DNA of 64,000 nucleotides. Source: Pleurotus ostreatus/Saccharomyces cerevisiae fusant. Taxonomy: Eukaryota > Opisthokonta. The notes beneath the pieces were generated by a model. That model was not told where the DNA came from. It saw only the letters and a list, made by a program, of their open reading frames with translations, and did not search any database. Position 1 is the stretch's first letter. Every line of letters starts with the position of its first letter. Positions 1 to 13,114 of this stretch are shown in pieces. Position numbers and translations under genes: made by a program. The stretch lies in contig JAMQCK010000037.1 of assembly GCA_024196135.1 (NCBI GenBank), positions 62,001 to 126,000 of the forward strand, read 5' to 3'.

Positions 1-39
1 GCGCTTATTCGACAAGCATGTGCAGACCAGAGCCGCTGA

Positions 40-451
<412 letters not shown>

Positions 452-1984
452 AGTGGGTATGACCGGACAATCCCATACGTCGTTCCAATTCCATACGTCA
501 GTTCTTGCTCTCCCTCGCTCGTCAGTACTCACGGACCCTCTACACCTGTATCATCCGAATGTTTCCCCGTACGCTGTCTATATTTTCCCTGTACTTCCCC
601 ATGATTACGAGTTGATGGCCCGAGCTTTCTTACTGCGTGCCAAACCCTTCGACAACACCGCAGAGTGCCGTATCACACACTGACGGTAGCCGTTGAATGT
701 TGACCGGAGCCATCGACTAGCAGCCATGATACGACCAGTCGAGTAGCAGCCCTGTAAGTCCGTCGCGCATCATGAGGCAATAATCCGTAGCACATCATGA
801 AGCAATGACCGTCGGTCGATTGTTACTCCTCGGACCCGGATCTCCCTAGTCTGTTCTGAGCTTAGGTGCTGTGCTCGCTTCGATTAGGTGCGTTGACCCC
901 TCTGATCTACCCTCCGTAGCGCTAATTTCGAGCTGATAGATACGCAGTCACCGGGCGTCCTCGAAGCTACTCCATCGGACGCCCGTGAAGCTACTCTCCG
1001 GGACGCGTCGCCGATGGATAGACGCACGGCCCCCCTCGAGCTACCTTCCGGAGAGCGCATGGCTATGTTCATTACGGTCCAGCACGGCCAAGCACGTAGG
1101 TTCAACACGGCCTTGCACGTCGCCCGCAAGAGGTCTGGCGCTGCGAATCCCTCTGTAGCGCCTGATACCTCTGGTAGCGTAGGCCCGGGGCGATGCGCCT
1201 GTTCGTCCGCGACACCCAAGCAGCCGCTGGGCAGATGGCAAGATCGGGAGCGCGTTGGCATCTGCCTAATGGGCCTCGTGAATGAACAGGCATTAACCAC
1301 GAACGATCAGGTGACTGCCGGCATGTGCACCGTCAGTGGCGCTCGCCTGGTGGTCGTGGCTCAGCGTGCCCCCCTGGCGGCTGTGGCAAGTCGTGGTCTT
1401 TCTGTCTGACTGGCGCTTGCTTCCGCATCCGCGCGCACACGTATTACCCCCAGGGACCGTATAACCTTCGAGGCCCATGGAATCGAAGCGCAGGCCTCTT
1501 GCAATCCAGGCCTGAGGGCAATTAGAACGGCGACCCCCTCGCGCACTGGTGCGTTGCCCTCGCTCGCGCTGCCCTCGGTCGAGTAGCTTATGTCGTACGG
1601 CTAGGATCGTGCGTTCTAAACTCTGTCGGACGGCAGATGACGCGAACACCAGAAGGGATGCGATCGCCTGAACAGCGCCAAAAGGATGCGTGTCGTCAAG
1701 GCGTGCGGTAAATTGGCGGGGGTGTGCGATGAATTGGTGGGGTGCGCAGCTATTCGCGTTCTCGTCAGTCGAGCTATGGACGCTCTCGTCAATGACCAAG
1801 GTACATGTCTGTCCACTGTCGATGCGTCTGCGAAATGAACACTGCAGGCCCTGCCACCTCGATATGAACGCTCAAGCCCGTCGATGCGTTCCCTCACAGC
1901 CCGAGCTGCGTCTGAAGCGCGTCACTCCATCAAGCGGGTAAGTAAGTGGCGCTCGGGTGCAACGGTCAGGTCCTCGGTGGCATC
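452..1984. other. Long non-genic stretch upstream of the hydrophobin
   Basis: No convincing gene is visible in these 1.5 kb. The open frames on both strands overlap each other and lack family motifs, splice logic or a favoured codon pattern. The stretch is rich in short degenerate direct repeats (see 761-810, and related GAAGCTACT-containing units near 963-1047). It probably holds the 3' flank of the NUDT21-like gene and the distal promoter of the hydrophobin at 2188. Confidence 0.5.
761..810. repeat. Imperfect 25-bp tandem duplication
   Basis: Two adjacent units share the core CATCATGARGCAATRA, with a few transitions between copies. No coding capacity is apparent. It is one of several short degenerate repeats between the NUDT21-like gene and the hydrophobin. 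Confidence 0.6.
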
Positions 1985-2079
1985 GGCAGTGCCTAGGGTG
2001 TCTGGCAGGTCCTGGGGTATTAGGCAGGCTCCGGGGTATGTGGCACGTCCCGAGATATCAGGCAGGTCCAGGAGTATAT
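1985..2079 (+). repeat. Five 19-bp tandem repeats forming the hydrophobin core promoter
   Basis: Units start at 1985, 2004, 2023, 2042 and 2061, each exactly 19 bp and each opening with GGCA followed by a variant of GGTCCNGGGGTAT. A more decayed 21-bp unit may precede them at 1964. The last unit contains the start of the TATA box (2075-2082), so the array sits directly on the core promoter. The 19-bp period is just under two helical turns, which would place repeated protein sites on nearly the same DNA face; that functional reading is inference. Confidence 0.8.
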
Positions 2080-2082
2080 AAG
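2075..2082 (+). promoter_or_regulatory. TATA box of the hydrophobin gene
   Basis: TATATAAG lies 106 bp before the start codon at 2188. It overlaps the end of the 19-bp repeat array. Strong TATA elements are usual for highly expressed, developmentally regulated hydrophobin genes. Confidence 0.75.
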
Positions 2083-2187
2083 GAGGGCAGGTGAGCCTTC
2101 TTTCTCCAGCTTCCAGCAGCAACCCATCTCTTGCACTCCAAGCCCTCTTATCTACTTTCTACCCACCTCTCTTCGTACTCAGCAGTC

Positions 2188-2701
2188 ATGCGCTTCTCCG
2201 CCGCCCTCCTCCTTGCTCTCCCCGCCCTTGCCATGGCCACCGCCGTGCCCCGCGACGCCGAGACCGGCAACCCCCCCAAGTGCAGCTCCGGCCCCGTGTG
2301 GTGCTGCAACGAGGTTGACAAGGTTCGTCTTCTGCTCGATAGTGTCGTCGACATATTCTCTAACACGTCTTGCATAGTCCACGGCGATCAGCAAGAACTC
2401 TGCCAAGTACTTCAACCTCCTCCACCTCTCCCTGCTCAACGTCAAAGGCCCCCTCATGTACGTCTCTATTCCGCAAAGTATCACCATTTTCCTTCTGACA
2501 CTTCCTCAGCGGCACCCAATGCTCGCCCCTCTCCATCATTGGTGTCGGCGGTGGCACTCACTGCTCGACGCAGACCGTGTGCTGCAACGATGTCCACCAG
2601 GTTGGTGCTGCGGACTCGACAAGCCCATTGATAACTCACTTTCTACCCACAGTCCGGTCTCGTCAATGTCGGCTGCACTCCCATCAACGTTGGGCTCTAA
2701 G
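2188..2701 (+). CDS. Class I hydrophobin
   Basis: Exons 2188-2322, 2378-2457, 2510-2600 and 2654-2701 give a 117-residue secreted protein. An N-terminal signal peptide (MRFSAALLLALPALAMATA) is followed by the eight-cysteine hydrophobin pattern: C-X6-CC, 35 residues, C, 13 residues, C-X5-CC, 12 residues, C. The long gap between the third and fourth cysteines places it in class I rather than class II. Hydrophobins self-assemble at air-water interfaces into amphipathic films that coat aerial hyphae, fruit bodies and spores. The four-exon structure is typical of basidiomycete members. The 5' side carries a TATA box and a 19-bp repeat array, suggesting strong regulated expression. No truncation or missing cysteine is seen. 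Confidence 0.95.
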
Positions 2702-3065
2702 CTCTACATGAGTCGTCCGCCCGGCGCTTCGAAGTGCCCAAGTCCGTGTTCGGTTGCTGTTCCTTATGTGATCGTCTAAGATATCATGTTGCACCCTCTC
2801 TACGTACGCTCGAATGAGCAAGTTTTCTTGAATATATACTATGTCTATTTGTGATCTCTTCCTGGTTGTTGTTGACTGATTTTTCCCTCACTCGCCTTGG
2901 TGTAGGTCCAGTGCGGCAATCGCCGATGAAGCCGACATCAATCCCGCGCTGGGTCCGAAAGTTCAACCTCCGGGAAACGATGACTCCTTCTCTCACTATC
3001 ATCACTCCCTCACACCAGTCTCCTCATTATCTTCCCCAACTTTTCTCATCTTGACATATCCACCA
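2702..3065. other. Intergenic: hydrophobin 3' flank and cyclodeaminase promoter
   Basis: AT-richer than the flanking exons. No gene or clear repeat is seen. Confidence 0.5.
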
Positions 3066-4182
3066 ATGTCACTGCTCGTACTATCCGCAGCCGACGTCGA
3101 GAAAGCGACAGCATCGATGTCGCCCGACGAGCTGCAGATCCTTATGGCCAGCGTCTTTCGCACCCTCTCGAAAGGAGATAGGTGGCTCTCTTCGACGCCG
3201 CACCGAACCTCCATCTCGATGTCCCAGCACACCGCACTATTCATGCCTGCGCGGATCGCTACCGATACGCTCACGGGGACAACGGTCAAGGTCGTCTCTG
3301 TTCCGTCTTCTCCTGGTGATACCCGTGGGCTTCCGGGTTCGACGCTAGTCTTGGATGAGGACACAGGCGCTGTAAAGGCTATTGTAAACTCCAGAAGTCT
3401 AACTGCTCTGCGTAATGCCGCTGGTAAGCATTTATCTCTCCCAATTAGGTGGTTGTGAACCAAATCGCGTACCCATCATAGGATCTCTTCTGTCAACTCG
3501 CATCGTGGGCATGGATGCGCCTACCACCATCGCAACCTTTGGCTCGGGGAAGCAGATCGAGGCCCACCTGCATCTCTTCCTGCGCGCGTATCCGTCAATT
3601 GCTCGCTGCAGCATCATCAACAGGAACGCGAATGAGCGGCTAACAAAGCTAGCTGATGCGCTGCGGGTAGCCTTCCCCGACGCGACCGTCGAGACCTTCA
3701 GCACAGCTGCTCCGGCACAGGCAGACGGGAGCGTCGAGCAAGCAGTTCATTCCGCTAACATCGTCATCTGCGCAACATCTTCGACTGCGCCGCTCTTCCC
3801 CTCCTCATGGGTGCAACCTGGGGCGCACGTCATCCTCATCGGGAGCTACAAGCCGCACATGAAGGAGGCGGACACCAATCTCGTCAATCGTGCACTTGCA
3901 GGCGCGCTAATCGTGGACTCGCGGGACGCATGCGCGCAGGAGGCAGGCGAGCTACTGGAAGCGAAGGTCGACATGACGACTGTTTCTGAGATTGGGGAGT
4001 TAGTCGAGGTGGATAGGGAGGGGAAACTGCGGACGACGCGGAAGGCGAGGGAGGGGAATGACGGGGTGACGATGTTTAAATCGGTCGGTGTTGGTTTGCA
4101 GGATGTGGCGATTGCATGCGCTGCGGTTGACAAAGCGCGCGCCATGGGACTTGGGACGACGGTAGAGGGGTACGATGCTTGA
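3066..4182 (+). CDS. Ornithine cyclodeaminase / mu-crystallin family protein
   Basis: Exons 3066-3423 and 3482-4182 encode 352 residues, the usual length of the family. The start is the ATG at 3066 (MSLLVLSAADVEKA). Recognisable family segments are the substrate-side strand ending TALRNAAG and the Rossmann entry TIATFGSGKQIEAHL with its GSGKQ dinucleotide-binding loop, followed by NRNANERL and a region around ATSSTAPLFPSSWVQPGAHV. Members use NAD(P)H and act as ornithine cyclodeaminase, ketimine reductase, alanine or ectoine-type enzymes, or thyroid-hormone-binding crystallin. The exact substrate cannot be told from the sequence, so ornithine conversion should not be assumed. The single intron (3424-3481) is GT-AG and 58 bp. 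Cytosolic location is inferred from the absence of a leader. Confidence 0.85.
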
Positions 4183-4696
4183 GCCATGCGTACGTCTGCC
4201 GACCGATGGATTATTTCGACCGTTTCGATCCACAACGTCCTCGCGACATCATACCAAAGCTTTCCGAAGCGTGCAATTCCCGAGACGAGAGATTATAGAT
4301 TACAGACAACATGTAGCGCACTGAGAGTTCACAGCCTAAAATACAACTCTGCCCGCTGAAGACGAGTAGAGGCATGTGCAGACTGCGTAGTGGTACGTAG
4401 GGGACGTATAAATACAGATGTGAGATGAAAAGGTACCTACGTGCATGCAGTGAGGAGGACGATGTGTGTGGCGAGGGGTCTATGCCTGGTATGAGGATAT
4501 GCGGGTATGTGTGGTGTGAGGGTGTGCGTGATATGAGGGTGTGCGTGTCAATGGTATGAGGGGATTGTGCAAGGCGTCGAGAGGATCCATGAGTGCGACG
4601 GTGAGATCGAAGAGGATGAGGACGAGGGTATGCCTGAGAGTATACGAGCGGTGAGGCAAAGGACCATGCATGCACCGGCGTCACAACCTACGCCCC
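4183..4696. other. Convergent intergenic region with a GT-rich tract
   Basis: This lies between the 3' ends of the cyclodeaminase-family gene and the Ala/Lys-rich gene. About 4460-4560 is a GT/GAGGGTGTG-rich low-complexity tract. No gene is seen. Confidence 0.5.
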
Positions 4697-5955
4697 CTAC
4701 AGCATCGTCTTGTAGTCGACGACCTTCACCGTACGCCTAAGGCCGCGCTCGCGATCCGTGCGGAGAGGGGTAGGGGCCTCTGCGACAGGAGCGACAGTGG
4801 TAGGCTTGGGCTCGGCGGCGGATTTGGGCTCAGCGGCGGTCTTGCGCGCCTTCGCCGGCCTCGCGTCCTCTCGAGGAACGGCATCATCGTCGACCTCGTC
4901 GCGCGCACGCTTGGTGCTGGTGCGGGCCTTTGACTTCGCGGCGGGGACGGACTTGAGAGCTTTGACGGCGATGACTTTGGGCTTCTTGGGCTTCGCAGCA
5001 GGGGTAGCCTTGGACGTCGCGGCAGCCGCAGCCTTGGTCGTCTCAGCAGCCACGGCTTTGGACCCGGTGCCTGCAGCAGCGGCGGCGGCGGCGGCCTCGG
5101 GTTTTGCACCGTTGGCTGCCTTGGACTTCGCAGCGGCCGTGGCCTTCCCCTTCGCAGCCGTGGCGGCCTTGCCCACCTTGACAGCGGGCTCCAGTTCGTC
5201 CTCATACTCAGGCCCCATGTCGTCCGAGGCCTCAATCGCCTCTTCGTCAGCGTCCTGCGTCACAGTCCTGAAGGTCCGCTTCCCGCAAGACAGAGTGACC
5301 GTCATCCCCGGGGTAATGTTGTTGGGGGCTTTGTCCTCCGGCGCGGCGGCCTTCTTCGCTTTGGGCTTGCTGTTCTTCTTCGCGTTCACTTTGGGCGCTA
5401 CGTGTCCGATGGTAGCCTTCTTGCGCTCGCGCGGCGACCGCCAACTGGACCTCGTAATTTTCCGCAGGTGCGGAGGCAGGTGCGCCTCGGCCGCGCTGTA
5501 GCTGTAAAAGACCGGTTTGACATTGGAGGCGATGGCGGGGGAGCTGCAAGCGGGTTCGAGAGGTAATGCAGTTACGTCGACCGCTGCGACGTCGGAGTCG
5601 AGAGTGGCTGCGGGTGCAGCAGAAGACGCGCTCGCGACGTTCTCCTGATCCTCCTCTGCGCTGGCCTCCGGAGCTTTGTCATTAGACGCCTTCGCTATGC
5701 GGTTGCTAGTCGTTCGTCAGTGTCGAGGGTGGCTGAGCCGACAGCGTGGTCACATACCTCGTTCCGTTCTGAACCTCCCTAGTGATCTCGTTCCTGTGGA
5801 GGTATGTCAGTGCAAGTAGACAAGACAGTAAGATAAACGCACAGAGCGGGCTTGTCCGTGCTTGAAGCAGCCGTACACACCGCGTTGCCCGACTCTGCAT
5901 GCGCTTTGTCGGTCTTGGTGGCGGCCGAACGCTTCTTCCTGAAGACAGGATTCAT
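4697..5955 (-). CDS. Ala/Lys/Pro-rich predicted nuclear protein, function unknown
   Basis: Exons on the minus strand are 5955-5843, 5793-5758 and 5705-4697, giving 385 residues. The start MNPVFRKKRSAATKTDKAHA was chosen because all three exons then join in frame through canonical GT-AG introns. The middle contains a more ordered-looking segment (GMTVTLSCGKRTFRTVTQD) followed by an acidic stretch. The second half is a histone-H1-like run of Ala and Lys with many AAKPKKPK-type patches, and a bipartite-looking basic cluster near KRARDEVDD. The composition suggests a DNA- or chromatin-associated nuclear protein, but no domain is recognised and no function should be assigned. The short 36-bp second exon is noteworthy. 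Confidence 0.7.
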
Positions 5956-6654
5956 TGTATTGTGGTGGAAGGCTGGTTAAGGTCAAGGACGTGGTGTGCG
6001 CAAGTGCTTGCAGGAGACGACGATGTCACAGGTCGATGGTGCGAAGAAAGCGAGTGGCGGCCAACATTCGCGCCTTTATACCCTGCCGGGCCGATGCCGA
6101 AGCACGCAGCACCCTCGACGTCCTTTGTATCCCCAAAAAGGGCATTGATAGCGCCGAAAGATCACGTGTTGATGGCCACGGGCGCTTAATGTCTTCCGAC
6201 GAGCATTCTCAGCTCAGTTGAAAGTACATCTGCTGAGAGTTCAGCAGATAAACAAGCTTGTAGATGTCAGCACCCACATCGAGTTTGACGCTGTGAGACC
6301 ATCTGCAGCGGTCAACTTCGTCGAACCAGCCCATCAGCCCACGTGACTGTCATCGGTCTTTCACTTGCACAGCCACCGATTCCTTTCTTCTCGACAAGAA
6401 TCAAGGTTTGAACGCCGGTACCTATCGTGGCGCATGCTTTTCATCGTCTTCGAGATTTCTTTGGCAAGTCCCAAAGTCGACCAGCGGCAACAATTTTCCT
6501 CGATCTAGGATGGCTCCGTCAGTGGCTCAGCAGATAAGGTGGACCTCCCTTTATTGAGCAGGTCCAAGGAAAGGCGAGAACCGCGCCAAACGATTGTGAG
6601 TAGCCATGCAATATATTGCGTCTAGTTGAGTATTTTCAATTGCGAAAGGACTCG
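5956..6654. other. Intergenic: upstream region of the Ala/Lys-rich gene and 3' flank of the F-box gene
   Basis: No gene is seen. A perfect 8-bp inverted repeat, TCTGCTGA (6229-6236) and TCAGCAGA (6241-6248), is separated by four bases. Confidence 0.5.
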
Positions 6655-9600
6655 CTAAAACGCGAACACGGTTAAATCGCCAACGTCCCTCTGTAAACGT
6701 CTTTGAGTCCAATGCCTTTACAACCCCTTCGCCTCGCAAACCTACTCACCCTAAACCCAATAATCCGATGCTGATCCAGCTCCAGCGCGTGAAACTCCTC
6801 CTCCACCGCGCGTACCGACCGCCGATATGGCAGCGACGTCTCCAGTGTCTTCGCAAATAGCGCAGGCTCGTCGACCCGGTTCGCCCGTGTGCATACGTAC
6901 GTCGCGATCTCTCCCGGATCGAGCTGTGGAATGTCCACCCCGCTGTACGGGTACGACCGCTTGACCTCCTCGTATGCGCCGGCGTCGGTGTACGAGGCAT
7001 TGCCGCTCGCTTGCGCACTGTGCGTCCTCCCGAACCAGACGCCCTGGTGATCGTGCAGTCCCCGGTGTTCGGGCTTGACTCGTTCGTTGAAGTCGAGGAC
7101 GTTGAGGTAGTTGCGCTCGTCGCCGTCGGGTCTGGAGATCCGCTGAGGGTACACTGCACGCCCGCCGTGCACATATCTATGGGGAGTCCGTACATCGTTG
7201 AAACGACACCTCACAGAACCAGACCCCACTCACCTCAACAGAACACTTGGGATAATCTCCTCCATCAGTCTCGTCCGCTCCGGCGCCCACTGGTCCCACG
7301 CAAAACAGGCATACGACGGCGCGTCGTGTTTGTTCACTTCAGTACTGCCGTCTGACCGGTCGTCGTGCGCGCCTGACCAAGGTTCCTCGACCGTGCCATG
7401 TACAGGAACGTAGGACTCAGCTTGACCGGCATCGTCCGCCTCGTCTTGACCCGGACCTCTGGCGTCGCCTCGCATAAGATCGTCAACGTCTTGTCGAAGA
7501 GAGCGCATGGTGTGGACGGCTGCAGCGAGTAAGTCTCGACCACCCTCGTAAAGATCGTCCCGACTCGGAACGTCGCCCTCGCCTCGATCGAAATTCTCTT
7601 GAGCGAGTGCGTTGCGTATTTGCTCAAGAGTATAACGACCATCTTGTCCTGGAGCGTCGCACGCATGTCCAAGACCGTCAACGCCGCCTTCTCCAGAACC
7701 ATTGCGTGAATGGCCGACCCCTCCTGGCGCAAGATCGTCGAAGATGATGTCGAGGTCGTCGTCTGGGGGCCAGTGGAACTCGACTCGACTAGCGTTGCGC
7801 CGGTCTGGATGGGGACTGTCGCGGTCATCTTCATCGTAAATTACAGACCTCCCCGACCCCTCTCGATGACCCTCCTGCTCCCAAAGCCCATTTCGCGAGG
7901 TATTGATGTCGGTGTCCCGCGAGCAGCCGACGCGAATGGCCTGCGTACACCCAGTGCCACGGCCCGGCACCGAACCGTCCCCAACCTCCACCTTCCTCCA
8001 CTCCATGGCCCTCGGATCCCACTCCATATCCCCTATCGCCTGCCTCTCCTTTCCCTTCCCCTTCTCCCTCTGCAACAACCTCGCCCGCCAGGTCACTGGC
8101 ATCCTCCTCTCCCTTTCCTCCCTCTCCACCTTCTCCCTCTCCGCCCTCCACCTCCTCTTCCCCTCCTCCAAAAACCTCAAGAACGTGCTGTTGTGCACGA
8201 AGAGGTTGAATTGCCGCACCTCCGCGTCCGCGGACTCGTAGCCGATGGTGATGACGTGCAGGCGCGAGGAGGGGGCGGCGTGGAGGGACGCGGAGGGCGA
8301 GGGTGGTGAGGTCGACGATGATGAGGTGGAGTCAGACGTGCTAGAAGAGGAGGAAGCGGGGGGCGAGGCAGACGGCGAAGGAGCGATTATCCCCTCCCCT
8401 CCCTCCCCCTTCACAAACGGGTCCGCATGCATCAGTATATGCGTTGGATGTGCGCCAGGGCAGAGCGCGGGGAGGCGCAGAGTCGCCCATAGTGTCGGCG
8501 GTTGCGGCAGCGTCGCGCTCGATGCCGATTGTCGTAAAGGTGAGGAGTGTTGAGTTCGAGAGGAGCAAGAGCTCTTAGGCCGACTCCAGAGAACCCGTCC
8601 AGGCGTAGGTGCCCAGTGATCTCTGGAGGAGCTGGTTGAAGTAGACGGAGAGGGTCCGTTCGAAGTAGATGCAGAAGGCCCATGCCCATTGGACCTATGA
8701 GCGCCGTTGGAGGACTCAGCTGATGAAGGTCCGTCTCCCTCTACTTCCCCATCCCCCGGATCGAAGGTGTACAAGTTGAATCCTCCGTCGTTTGCGGTGA
8801 AGGAAATGGCGAGTGCGGTGTCGGAGAGGAAGGCGAAGCCGGCAGCGTTATGGGGGATCTGGTCCGCGTGCATATCCTGGGGGTGGGTCAGTACGTATAG
8901 GTGAATTGGAAGAGCGAATCGATACGGGACGGAGCAGAACAAAGAACCGAGGCGCACGACAACTCACAAACAACATCTGCCCACTCTTCCAATTCCACGC
9001 CACCAGCCGCGGCTGCCAAAACCCATTCGTGATGAACAGCCCAACCACGCTGTTGACGATCTGCATGGATATGGACGCCAGCAGTACGTGCTGCGGAACG
9101 GGGATGGCGAACACGGGCCTCTTCGTCAGCGGGTGCTCTTCATTCGTAGACAGCGTGCGGATATAGAGCTTGATCGTGCGGTGGTGGATGTGGTGCGCCT
9201 GACTAGGGGGAGCATCCGTCAGAACGATGGGCGGCGCGAGGAGGGGATGGGGGAAGTACGTGTCTGGCCGGTCGTCGAGGTGGACTATGAGGCTGGGGAG
9301 GATCGTCAGCACCTGGAAGGAGAGCCCTTTCGAGCACTGAGCACAACGCACTCCTGACTGGGATCCATCGCAAAGTCGCGCGAGAAGAAGTCGAGCATCA
9401 TGACCTTGGGCTCCGGCGGCGCCTCATCCTCCGCCATGGGCAGCCTCACTATCGTGAGGTCCTGGTGCGTCCGCGACTGCACGTACAGGCCGCCGACGAG
9501 CTCGTACGTCTGGCAGTCCTGCGGCATGGGCACCTTGAACTGCCGCCGCCATTGCATACGTTCCCATGCGCAGCGTCGGTCGTGAAGGTGCTGCAGGCGT

Positions 9601-9803
9601 TCGGCGAATGAAACTGTGCTCGCTACGCCCCCGGTATCGACGAGTCCATCGTATTTGAGCTGGATGATATACTGCAGCTGCGCGTAGCCATCGACGAGCT
9701 TGCGAAAGTATAGTGAGACCAGGCGGCACTCGAGGAGGTCGGTGGCGGGGAGGAATTGGAGGATGTGGATGAGAATCTCTTCGGGTAAGTCGATGAGATC
9801 CAT
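6655..9803 (-). CDS. Large F-box protein of the basidiomycete-expanded family
   Basis: Exons on the minus strand: 9803-9352, 9292-8968, 8876-7234, 7176-6750 and 6690-6655, encoding 960 residues. The protein opens with an F-box, MDLIDLPEEILIHILQFLPA, with the following LLECRLVSLYFRKLVD helix, so it probably acts as a substrate receptor for an SCF ubiquitin ligase through Skp1. Downstream are segments I recognise from the expanded agaricomycete F-box family: DFFSRDFAMDPSQDL, RTLSTNEEHPL, WNWKSGQMLF, FAWDQWAPERTR and a terminal DLTVFAF. The protein is much longer than usual members (about 500-600 residues) because exon 3 carries a Ser/Thr-rich low-complexity insert and an acidic insert of roughly 200 residues. 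The last 12-codon exon was chosen because it restores the usual family ending. The target is unknown. Confidence 0.82.
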
Positions 9804-10045
9804 GAGTATCGAGGCTATCGCCAAGATCCGCGCTCTATCGAGCTCGACGTCGCTACGACGATTATGTCGCTGGCAGCGGTGGAGCGCGCGTCAACGGGCG
9901 TCCTTGGACCGGGCCGCCGCGGGCCGTCCTCAGGCAGTTCCGAGAGCGGTAGATTTTGATTGAATCCATTGTTCTCAAAAACTTCCATCTTGTCCGTACT
10001 CTTCTGTCCCCTTCGTCCGGATATCCTAAGAGACGTACGCAGAAG
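9804..10045. promoter_or_regulatory. Shared divergent promoter region, F-box gene / DIM1
   Basis: Only 242 bp separate the two start codons, which are transcribed away from each other. No TATA box is obvious. Co-regulation is an inference from geometry. Confidence 0.5.
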
Positions 10046-11330
<1,285 letters not shown>

Positions 11331-11875
11331 GGGCGACCCGTCCCAGACCTCGACGCGCCTGTGCGCCCTACACGGGGATGCGAGCCTTCCTTATGGCATC
11401 ATACCTCCCTCAAAAGTACCGTCGACGCTCACCCTTGCGCCGGTACAACGGCGCTCCGCCAAGTCTAGGACGGAGCAGTCTCGTAAACCACCCGCACGGA
11501 GGACCGCCCGCAGACCTTCGGGCTCCCGACATTGTAGCACCTCGGCTTGTTCACCTTCGCGCGGCGCGGGGGGTTTTGTCGATCCGTTGTGGGCGTCTTT
11601 AATTACGCCGACATGTTCACTTATTCGTTGTATCACCACTGTATCATTATTGTTGTAGATCTAATTGCGAGCATTCCCAGCCTCCATCGAGTCCCAAGGT
11701 TCCTGACGACCCCCGTTCTCATCTTTAAGTCTTTCTTCTCATCTTCAGGCCTTTTTATGGTACAAGTTCCCTAACGTCGTCCAATTTCCTCCCCTCTCCC
11801 CCTTTTAAATGACCTTTCCGTCCCTCTCCTCATCCCACCCTCTCTCATCCCTGTTCCCCTCTGAAACGACACCCT
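11331..11875. other. Convergent intergenic region
   Basis: This holds the 3' flanks of DIM1 and the proline-rich gene. It is pyrimidine-rich around 11640-11860. No gene is seen. Confidence 0.5.
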
Positions 11876-13114
11876 CTACGCCCTCGCTGGCCCGATCTCC
11901 CTCCCCAAATACCTCGTGAAGAACTCGTCCAGCCAGCTGAAGAACACCTCCTTATCCTCAGCGGACAGATTCGCCCAGTCGATATCGTCCGGCTCGGATG
12001 CATTGGCTGCTGTAGTGGATGAGAATGCAGACCTAAACGACCCAGTGGTGTTACTGGATGCGTTGGAAGGCGTGGACTTGAGCATCGGGGATGCAGAGAA
12101 CGCAGGTGTTTGTGAAGCCGAGTACGTAGGCGGCTTTGGTGAAGCTGAGAACGCTGGCCGTGAAGCAGGCGCTGGCGATGAGGAAGCGCCCCCCGAGAAT
12201 GCTGCACCTCCAGAGAAAGACGAGCCCGACGCAGAGAACGCCGCCCTTGGTGCCACCGCTGGCTTCGGCGCAGGCGCGACCGGGGGCGGGGGAGGCGGAG
12301 GCGGCGGCGGGGCAGGGGGTGCACCCGTACTCTCACTTGCCCCCGCACCACCACCCGCATCCGGCCTCGACCCCCGATTTACTGGGGGCGGTCTGCTCCC
12401 TCGGTTTACCGGCGGCGGCGGCCCAGGACTCGGGCTCGCAGACGGGCTTGGGCTCATGCTGCTATTCTTCCTCCCCGGAAGCGGCGGCGGCGCAGGCGCT
12501 CCCAACGAAGGCGAGCCGCCGGACCGTGCTGGTAGCGCCGGAGACCCTCCCGACCTCGGTGGCAGCGAAGGCGACCCTCCCGGCCTTGGTGGTGGCGCTG
12601 GACGGCCAGGCAGCGACGGCGCCGACCTCCCAGGTAGCGCTGGCGGCGGCGAGGGGGTTGCTACCGATGCTGTCGTTGATGAGGTGCGCTTGGGCGGCGG
12701 CGGCGGCCTTGGTGGAGGTGGCGCGGGGCTAGCGGAAGTTGAGCTTGAGGTTTGCCGGGCTGGTGGTGGTGGCGGAGGCGGTTTGCCGCTGTAAGGGTCC
12801 CAGTTGGTCTTCTTCATGGAGATGCTATAGGGTGTTAGTCGATATGTCGGGTATAAGCAAAGTTGTGTGGAAGAATGGACGACGCGAGTGATGTGTGGAC
12901 GGGATGAAAGTGTGATGATGAAGGTAGGCGTGGTACAAATGTGTGTTAGGGTGGATGGAAGAGCTCGACCTACCTCGTGTTGCGATCTTTAACGCCTTGA
13001 AGGGCAGAGACGCCGGAGTCTTTGGCCTTTAGGGCCTTGTCCTTGAGTGATGCAACTATGATCTCGCATGTTGAGCGAGCGCCGACACGCTCAGTAATTC
13101 GACCTACATGACAT
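11876..13114 (-). CDS. Proline-rich protein with conserved ends, possible actin/SH3 adaptor; 7-nt first exon
   Basis: Exons on the minus strand are 13114-13108, 13055-12974 and 12824-11876, encoding 345 residues. The first coding exon is only ATGTCAT; it was chosen because GT-AG splicing then gives MSFASLKDKALKAKDSGVSA followed by LQGVKDRNTS, a short Lys-rich helix. The centre is dominated by PPPPPP and PALPGR / PPLPGRK class-I/II SH3-type motifs and repeats such as RSGGSPS. The C-terminus, DIDWANLSAEDKEVFFSWLDEFF, is compact, hydrophobic and probably the conserved functional end. The composition recalls verprolin/WIP-type cortical actin adaptors, but no WH2 motif is evident, so that is a guess. 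The 3-exon layout and both conserved ends argue for a real gene. Confidence 0.72.

Noticed and set aside
884..1941. Several overlapping open frames on both strands upstream of the hydrophobin, the longest 168 codons on the minus strand
   Set aside because: No homology pattern, no consistent splice structure, and frames of similar length exist on both strands at once, as expected for GC-rich DNA.
4460..4560. GT-rich tract suggesting telomere-like or Z-DNA sequence
   Set aside because: Units are irregular (GAGGGTGTGCG, GTATGAGG) and internal; it looks like low-complexity 3' flank.
6229..6248. Perfect 8-bp inverted repeat with a 4-base spacer
   Set aside because: Too short to be significant in 64 kb, and not followed by any U-rich or conserved context.
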